This document shows, piece by piece, positions 5,479 to 9,513 of a DNA stretch of 9,513 nt. Within the stretch, counting starts at the first letter, position 1. Each line of letters opens with the position of its first letter. Origin of the DNA: Candidatus Tectimicrobiota bacterium (GTDB taxonomy: Bacteria > UBA8248); NCBI GenBank assembly GCA_016184445.1, contig JACPCT010000094.1, positions 1-9,513 of the forward strand, read 5' to 3'. The position numbers and the translations under genes were made by a program. Below the pieces are notes generated by a model that was not told the DNA's origin, searched no databases, and saw only the letters and a list, made by a program, of their open reading frames with translations.

Positions 5479-7806
5479 ATGAGCGCCCGCCGCTTCACCC
5501 CGCCCACCGACCCGGAGCTCCTGGCCCTCCTCGCCCGCGAGGGCCGCGCCATGGCCGTCCGGGAGGTGATCCGCCTCCTGGGCGTCCCCGCCGACCAGCG
5601 CCCCGCCCTGCGCAAGCGCATGCGCGCCCTCGCCGAGGAGGGGAAGCTCGTGCGCATGCGCGCCCGCTTCGCCCTGCCCGCCAGCCTCTCCATCGTGCGG
5701 GGGCTCTTCCGGGGCCACCGCTCGGGGATCGGCTTCGTCATCCCCGGGGAGGACGGGGAGGAGAAGAAGGGCGCGGATATCCTCATCGGCCGGGCCCGCA
5801 CCCGGGGCGCCCTGGACGGGGACACCGTGGCCGCGCGCGTCGAGAAGGTCCAGCCGGACGGCCGCCGGGAGGGAAGCGTCCTCGATGTGATCGAGCGCGG
5901 CCGCGCGGCCATCGTGGGCCGCTTCATGGCCGAGGGCCGCCGCGCCTGGGTGGAGCCCCAGGAGGAGCGCCTCCCCCACCTCTTCTACGTGACGCCCTCG
6001 GGGCGGGGGGAAGCCCGCCAGGGGGAATGGGTCGAGGCCGAGATCACGCGCTACCCCGCCCACGGCCAGGACCCCCAGTGCCGGGTGCTGCGCTCCTTCG
6101 GCTACCCCGAGGACCCGGCCGCCGAGCAGAAGCTCATCATCGCCAAGTGGGGGCTGGCGGAGGAGTTCCCCCGGGCGGCGCTGGCGGAGGCCGAGGGCTG
6201 CCGCCCCCCGGCGGAGGACGGCCCCTTGGGCCCCGGAGAGGAGGACCTGCGGGCGCTCGAGGCCTTCACCATCGACCCCCGCACCGCCCGCGACCGCGAC
6301 GACGCCGTCTCGATCGCGCGCCTGCCCGGCGGGGGCTGGCGGCTGGGGGTGCACATCGCCGACGTGGGGAGCTCCGTCCCCGAGGGCTCGGCCATGGACG
6401 CGGAGGCCGCCCGGCGGGGGAACAGCGTCTACTTCCCCGACCGCGCCCTCCCCATGCTCCCCCCGCGCGTCACGGGGGAGGTCTGCTCCCTGGCCGCGGG
6501 GGCGGCGCGCCGCACCCTCTCCGCCTTCCTCGACTTCGACGCCCAGGGCCTGCGCCGGGGCGTCCGCTTCACCTTCGGCCGCATCCGCTCCCGCGCCTCC
6601 CTCACCTACGAGGGGGCGGGGGCGGTGCTCGACGAGGGCGTCGAGGCCGAGCCCGGGGAGCGCGAGGCGGCGGTCCGCCTGGAGGGCCCGCTGCGCGGGC
6701 TGTGGGACCTGGCCGCGAAGCTCCACGCGCGCCGCATGGCGGAGGGGAGCCTCGACTTCGACCTGCCCGAGGCCTTCGTGCTCCTCGACCACAAGGGCGA
6801 CCCGCTCGCCATCCAGCGCTCCCCGCGCAACCGCGCCCACCGCCTCATCGAGGAGTGCATGCTGGCGGCCAACCGCGCCGTGGCGGAATACCTCGGCGCG
6901 GCGGGCGGGGCGGCGGTCTACCGGGTGCACGAGCCCCCCCAGCTCGAGAAGCTCCAGGCGCTGCGGCTCGTGCTCACCCGGCTGGGGCTCCCCGTGCCCG
7001 CGGCGGAGGACCTCCTCCAGCCCGGCCGCCTCCAGCGGGTGCTGGACGCGGTGCGGGGGCGGGAGCCCGAGCGCTACGTGAACCTCATCGCGCTGCGCAG
7101 CATGAAGCTCGCCCGCTACGCGAGCGCGCCCGCGCTCCACTTCGGCCTGGGCTTCGATCGCTACACGCATTTCACCTCCCCCATCCGCCGCTACGCGGAC
7201 CTCCTCGTCCACCGCCGGCTCGCCCGGCTCCTGCGCGGGGACCGCCGGAAGCCCGACGCCCGGGCGTTCGCCCGCCACTGCGAGGAAATCTCCGGGCGGG
7301 AGCGCGCCGCCGAGGGAGCCGAGCGCGAGATGGTGGACTTCCACAAGGCGCTCTACATGAAGGGGCGGATCGGGGAGCGCTTCGCGGGCCACGTCTCGGG
7401 CGTGACGGCCTTCGGGCTCTTCGTCGAGCTGGAGGAGAGCTTCGTCGAGGGGATGTGCCCGCTCGAGTGGCTGGCGGACGACTACTACGTCTTCCTCCCG
7501 GAGGAGTTCGCCCTCCTGGGCAGGCGCACGGGCAAGCGCTTCAGGCTCGGGGACCCGGTGACGGTGCGGGTGGAGGGGGTGGACCTCGCCCGCCGCCAGG
7601 TGAGCTTCCGCCTCCTGGCCGGGGGGACGCACGAGGCCGCCCCGGGGGAGGAGGGCGCCCGGCGGCTCGCCGGGACCTTCGGGATGCGGCGCCCCCAGCG
7701 GGAGAAGCGGCCCGCCCAGGAGGGCCGGGCCCGGGGGAAGCGGCGCCCCCGGACCGAGGCCCCGCCCCGCAAGCGCCGCCCGGGGCGGCAGCGGAAACGG
7801 CGGTGA
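5479..7806 (+). CDS. rnr: Ribonuclease R (RNB-family 3'-5' exoribonuclease)
   Basis: RNase R is a processive hydrolytic 3'-5' exonuclease that digests structured RNA, including mRNA released by trans-translation. The 775-residue product has an N-terminal winged-helix region (about 10-66, DPELLALLAREGRAMAVREV), cold-shock domains (about 70-235) and the RNB catalytic domain (about 250-580). The metal-binding cluster reads FTIDPRTARDRDDAVSI, with D266, D272, D274 and D275, and is followed by HIADVG. An S1 domain follows at about 631-713 (GHVSGVTAFGLFVELEE). From about 715 a tail of some 60 residues, very rich in Arg and Lys, ends in RKRRPGRQRKRR. RNase II lacks this tail, which supports the RNase R assignment. 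No clear Shine-Dalgarno precedes ATG 5479, but no better in-frame start is seen. It heads the smpB-ssrA cluster. Confidence 0.94.
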   Translation: MSARRFTPPTDPELLALLAREGRAMAVREVIRLLGVPADQRPALRKRMRALAEEGKLVRMRARFALPASLSIVRGLFRGHRSGIGFVIPGEDGEEKKGADILIGRARTRGALDGDTVAARVEKVQPDGRREGSVLDVIERGRAAIVGRFMAEGRRAWVEPQEERLPHLFYVTPSGRGEARQGEWVEAEITRYPAHGQDPQCRVLRSFGYPEDPAAEQKLIIAKWGLAEEFPRAALAEAEGCRPPAEDGPLGPGEEDLRALEAFTIDPRTARDRDDAVSIARLPGGGWRLGVHIADVGSSVPEGSAMDAEAARRGNSVYFPDRALPMLPPRVTGEVCSLAAGAARRTLSAFLDFDAQGLRRGVRFTFGRIRSRASLTYEGAGAVLDEGVEAEPGEREAAVRLEGPLRGLWDLAAKLHARRMAEGSLDFDLPEAFVLLDHKGDPLAIQRSPRNRAHRLIEECMLAANRAVAEYLGAAGGAAVYRVHEPPQLEKLQALRLVLTRLGLPVPAAEDLLQPGRLQRVLDAVRGREPERYVNLIALRSMKLARYASAPALHFGLGFDRYTHFTSPIRRYADLLVHRRLARLLRGDRRKPDARAFARHCEEISGRERAAEGAEREMVDFHKALYMKGRIGERFAGHVSGVTAFGLFVELEESFVEGMCPLEWLADDYYVFLPEEFALLGRRTGKRFRLGDPVTVRVEGVDLARRQVSFRLLAGGTHEAAPGEEGARRLAGTFGMRRPQREKRPAQEGRARGKRRPRTEAPPRKRRPGRQRKRR

Positions 7807-7886
7807 GAGCGGATCTTTCCCGAACGGATTGAAAGATAGGCCGTTTCACCCGGGCGTCCGGGCCGGGCGGGTGGCGAAGAGCCGCC

Positions 7887-7906
7887 GAATATCGTATATT
7901 CATAAT
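7887..7906 (+). promoter_or_regulatory. AT-rich palindrome overlapping possible -10 boxes upstream of smpB
   Basis: GAATAT (7887-7892) and ATATTC (7896-7901) form a perfect six-base inverted repeat with a 3-base spacer, in otherwise GC-rich DNA. It overlaps TATATT (7895-7900) and CATAAT (7901-7906), each 5 of 6 to the -10 consensus. No convincing -35 is present at the correct distance (TGGCGA at 7872-7877 is 3 of 6). This could be a weak or activator-dependent promoter with an operator. The evidence is pattern only. Confidence 0.3.
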
Positions 7907-7916
7907 GGGCAGGGAC

Positions 7917-7947
7917 GGAGGGGGCGCGGCGCCCCCTCCTGTTTTTT
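7917..7947 (+). terminator. Strong intrinsic terminator between rnr and smpB
   Basis: GGAGGGGGC (7917-7925) pairs perfectly over nine bases with GCCCCCTCC (7931-7939), loop GCGGC, and is followed by TGTTTTTT (7940-7947). This is the clearest Rho-independent terminator in the window. It ends two bases before the smpB ribosome site (GGGGAGGG, 7950-7957), leaving no room for a promoter between them. It therefore probably ends most rnr transcripts and acts as an attenuator for smpB. Confidence 0.8.
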
Positions 7948-7963
7948 CTGGGGAGGGCCCGGC

Positions 7964-8449
7964 ATGGCCAAGGCGGAGGACGCGAAGCCCGGCATCAAGA
8001 TCATCGCCGAGAACCGCAAGGCGCGGGCCGAGTTCTTCATCGAGGAGAGCTACGAGGCGGGGCTCGTCCTGACGGGGACGGAGGTGAAGTCCCTGCGCGA
8101 GGGCCGGGCCAACCTCAAGGAGGCCTTCGGGGAGGTGCGGGACGGGGAGGCCTGGCTCGTGGACTGCCACATCAGCCCCTACGCCCAGGGCAACATCTCC
8201 AACCACGAGCCCACCCGGCCGCGGAAGCTCCTGCTCCACAAGGAGGAGATCAAGCGCCTGCTCGGCCGCACCCAGGAGAAGGGTTTCACCCTGGTGCCCC
8301 TCAAGATGTACTTCTCGAAGGGGAAGGCCAAGGTGGAGATGGGCCTGGGCAAGGGGAAGAAGCTCCATGACCGCCGGGAAGAGCTCAAGGCCCGGGCGGC
8401 CGGCCGCGAGGTGGAGCGGGCGCTGCGCGAGCGGAACAAGGGGGAGTGA
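7964..8449 (+). CDS. smpB: SsrA-binding protein SmpB
   Basis: SmpB binds the tRNA-like end of tmRNA and escorts it into stalled ribosomes, where its C-terminal tail occupies the empty mRNA channel. The 161-residue length matches the family (about 150-165). Family blocks are plain: KIIAENRKARAEFFIEESYEAG (12-33), GTEVKSLREGRANLKEAF from 38, ISPYAQGNISNHEPTRPRKLLLH in the middle, and the conserved start of the tail GKGKKLHDRRE (129-139), followed by a basic helical tail. ATG 7964 is preceded by GGGGAGGG at 7950-7957. The frame stays open further upstream to a TTG at 7829, but that would translate the terminator hairpin and lacks similarity. It lies downstream of rnr and upstream of ssrA, its partner RNA. 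Confidence 0.96.
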   Translation: MAKAEDAKPGIKIIAENRKARAEFFIEESYEAGLVLTGTEVKSLREGRANLKEAFGEVRDGEAWLVDCHISPYAQGNISNHEPTRPRKLLLHKEEIKRLLGRTQEKGFTLVPLKMYFSKGKAKVEMGLGKGKKLHDRREELKARAAGREVERALRERNKGE

Positions 8450-8481
8450 AATCCTCCCCCTCCCGATGGAGGAGACGAGAG

Positions 8482-8670
8482 ATGGATTATTTCCGCGACT
8501 ACACCTTCACCTGGTGGCAGGTCGGGCTCCTCAAGCTCTGCATGGTGGCGGCGGGGATCGCCATCGGGGCGAGCTGGCCCCAGGCCTTCGCGGGCTGGAC
8601 GGCGGCGCTCTGGATGATTTTCGCGATCACGGCGGTATACTTGATGCGGGTGACTTGGGAGCAGTGGTGA
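8482..8670 (+). CDS. Small two-helix membrane protein of unknown function
   Basis: A 62-residue ORF with a near-ideal ribosome site (GGAGGAG, 8468-8474, 7 bases before the ATG), starting 32 bases after the smpB stop and ending shortly before ssrA. It begins MDYFRDYTFTWWQVG. Two hydrophobic stretches are visible, about 14-32 (VGLLKLCMVAAGIAIGASW) and about 37-55 (GWTAALWMIFAITAVYLM), joined by a short loop, suggesting a hairpin in the inner membrane. There is no signal peptide and no catalytic motif. Trp is notably frequent. I do not recognise a named family. Spacing and strand suggest co-transcription with smpB. The strong ribosome site and coherent hydrophobic pattern make it a real gene. 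Confidence 0.75.
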   Translation: MDYFRDYTFTWWQVGLLKLCMVAAGIAIGASWPQAFAGWTAALWMIFAITAVYLMRVTWEQW

Positions 8671-8816
8671 GGCCCGCTGACATGGGACACGGCTCCGCCC
8701 GGGCAACGGTCGCGCCCGGGGGGTGGCCGCGCTTAGGGGGGCGACCAGGTTTCGACGGGAGGGATTGACGCCTGAGCTGCGCGCCGGGGACGCCACTAGG
8801 CCCCGTCATCAATGTG

Positions 8817-8859
8817 GCAAAACACACCAGCCGACACTGAGCTGGCTCTCGCGGCCTAA
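8817..8859 (+). other. ssrA: Proteolysis-tag reading frame of tmRNA; resume codon unclear
   Basis: Reading back from TAA (8857-8859) gives NTPADTELALAA, whose hydrophobic Leu-Ala-Leu-Ala-Ala end is the expected protease signal. The likely resume codon GCA (Ala, 8817-8819) is one base out of this frame: as written it would give AKHTSRH and stop. One extra A in the run 8819-8822 would yield AKNTPADTELALAA. Without a change, the tag would have to begin at an unusual codon such as CAA or AAC. Confidence 0.6.
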
Positions 8860-9065
8860 CCGCTAGCGAGCGTCCCCCCCGTCCTCGTCCGCGGGACGGG
8901 ACCGGGACGCCATGACGCGGACTAGCTTCCGGGGCCTCCGGTCCGAAGGCCCCGGCGGCGAAACCCAACCGGACTAGCCCGGGGGAGGGCCCCGCCGGCG
9001 GGCATGCTCCCGGGCGAAACCCAAATGCGCCGGACACGCGCGTAGACGCTCACGGCAGAAGCCTT

Positions 9066-9099
9066 TCGGACGCGGGTTCGATTCCCGCCGCCTCCACCA
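9066..9099 (+). other. Probable attachment site: 3' end of ssrA used for integration
   Basis: The T arm and acceptor 3' strand of tmRNA are a classic target of tyrosine recombinases, and an integrase gene lies immediately after. The element is inferred to have rebuilt this 3' end on insertion, so a copy of part of this sequence should mark its other end, outside the window. The exact crossover core cannot be delimited from one junction. Confidence 0.55.
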
Positions 9100-9108
9100 T
9101 TTTATTCC

Positions 9109-9513
9109 TTATTTTTCAATCGCTTGCGGCGGAACTTTCTCCTTTTCGGGGGAAAGTGCCGCTATCGTGCCGTAACCATCCAGGAGCTGGACCGCCTCCC
9201 GGCGGGCGTCGGGGCTCAGGTGGGCGTAGCGCATCGTCATCTTGATGTCCGCGTGGCCCAAGAGCTCCTGAATCGCCTTGAGGGGTGCCCCCCGCATCGC
9301 GAGGTGGGAGGCGAAGGTGTGGCGCAGGACGTGCCACCCCACCCGCCGGAGCCCCGCCCGCCTGCAGGCCCGCCAGAGCGGCCACTTGCAGGACTCGGCG
9401 GTCAGCATCCCCCCGCCCTCGTTAGAGAAGACGGTTTCCCCTCGCAGGTGCCGGTGCCCCTTGAGGGCGGCGAGCGCCTGATCGGAGAGGGGAACCTCCC
9501 GGGAGCGTCCGCT
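9109..9513 (-). CDS. Site-specific tyrosine recombinase (integrase), N-terminal part beyond the right edge
   Basis: The minus-strand frame enters at the window edge and stops at TAA 9111-9109, giving 134 visible residues of the catalytic domain. Motifs seen, numbered from the edge: SGRSREVPLS (1-10), WHVLRHTFASHL with H61 and R64, ELLGHADIKMTMRYAHL with H87 and the nucleophile Y96. The first catalytic Arg normally lies just upstream of the SGRSREVPL segment and is beyond the edge. A Met at 9408 is internal, not the start. The enzyme cuts and rejoins DNA at attachment sites. It faces tmRNA tail to tail with only 9 bases between, the usual arrangement for islands or prophages inserted in ssrA. 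The C-terminal tail PEKEKVPPQAIEK looks complete, so the visible part appears intact. Confidence 0.92.
   Translation of the reverse strand, partial: SGRSREVPLSDQALAALKGHRHLRGETVFSNEGGGMLTAESCKWPLWRACRRAGLRRVGWHVLRHTFASHLAMRGAPLKAIQELLGHADIKMTMRYAHLSPDARREAVQLLDGYGTIAALSPEKEKVPPQAIEK

Larger units (their letters stand above)
8737..9099 (+). ncRNA. ssrA: Transfer-messenger RNA (tmRNA), one-piece form
   Basis: tmRNA acts as tRNA-Ala and as a short mRNA to release stalled ribosomes and tag their products for proteolysis. The 5' end GGGGGCGACCAGGTTTCGAC (from 8737) is the hallmark tmRNA start. Its first seven bases pair with CGCCTCC (9089-9095) as the acceptor stem with one G-U, followed by discriminator A and encoded CCA (9097-9099). 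The T arm CGGGTTCGATTCCCG is present near 9073-9087. The tag frame ends with codons for TELALAA and TAA at 8857-8859. GC-rich pseudoknot-like blocks, two followed by CGAAACCCAA, fill the rest. The length of 363 bases is typical. The 5' and 3' halves are contiguous, so it is not the permuted two-piece form. An integrase gene begins 9 bases after the CCA. Confidence 0.95.

Noticed and set aside
5374..7632. Minus-strand open frame of about 752 codons opposite rnr
   Set aside because: It is antisense to a clear RNase R, low-complexity and without ribosome site or domain.
7829..7963. N-terminal extension of SmpB from a TTG at 7829
   Set aside because: It would translate through the terminator hairpin and add residues absent from SmpB; ATG 7964 has a good ribosome site.
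1..9513. CRISPR array, tRNA, rRNA or insertion-sequence transposase
   Set aside because: No regularly spaced repeats, no cloverleaf other than the tmRNA ends, and no transposase motifs were seen on either strand.

Overview
The window is GC-rich bacterial chromosome, with strong G/C bias at third codon positions. It carries housekeeping genes, one AT-richer insert and the edge of an integrated element. There is no rRNA or tRNA to place the organism. The tmRNA is one-piece and the SmpB, PolA and RNase R sequences are ordinary bacterial types. A GC-rich Gram-negative lineage (deltaproteobacterial or a candidate phylum) would fit, but this is only a guess.

Layout. (1) 1-616, minus strand: the start of an unrecognised gene that runs off the left edge, with its own promoter reading away from polA. 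(2) 769-3462: polA, a full three-domain DNA polymerase I. Its conserved N-terminus lies in frame upstream of the first ATG and has no start codon there. (3) 3463-3906: non-coding, with a probable polA terminator, then an AT-richer stretch holding a near-consensus promoter, a possible 18-codon leader ORF and two tandem hairpins. (4) 3907-4667: a NYN-domain (PIN-like) nuclease gene broken by a one-base frameshift. (5) 4776-5447: a PPP-family phosphoesterase. (6) 5479-9099: rnr (RNase R), smpB, a 62-residue membrane protein and ssrA (tmRNA), all on the plus strand. (7) 9109-9513, minus strand: the catalytic part of a tyrosine recombinase beginning 9 bases after the tmRNA CCA end, as expected for an element integrated in ssrA.

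How the genes fit together. rnr, smpB and ssrA form a trans-translation module. tmRNA and SmpB rescue stalled ribosomes and tag the unfinished protein, and RNase R is the exonuclease known to degrade the faulty mRNA. RNase R here ends in a very basic tail, the region that in E. coli mediates SmpB-tmRNA contact. A strong intrinsic terminator sits directly before the smpB ribosome binding site, so smpB expression probably depends on read-through.

Three places (polA start, NYN gene, tmRNA tag) would each become conventional if one base were added to a homopolymer run. This suggests systematic under-calling of homopolymers in the assembly, although real mutation or programmed slippage cannot be excluded from one sequence. 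I found no convincing new defence system. The least explained items are the structured leader before the NYN gene, the small membrane protein inside the trans-translation cluster, and the attenuator-like terminator before smpB.
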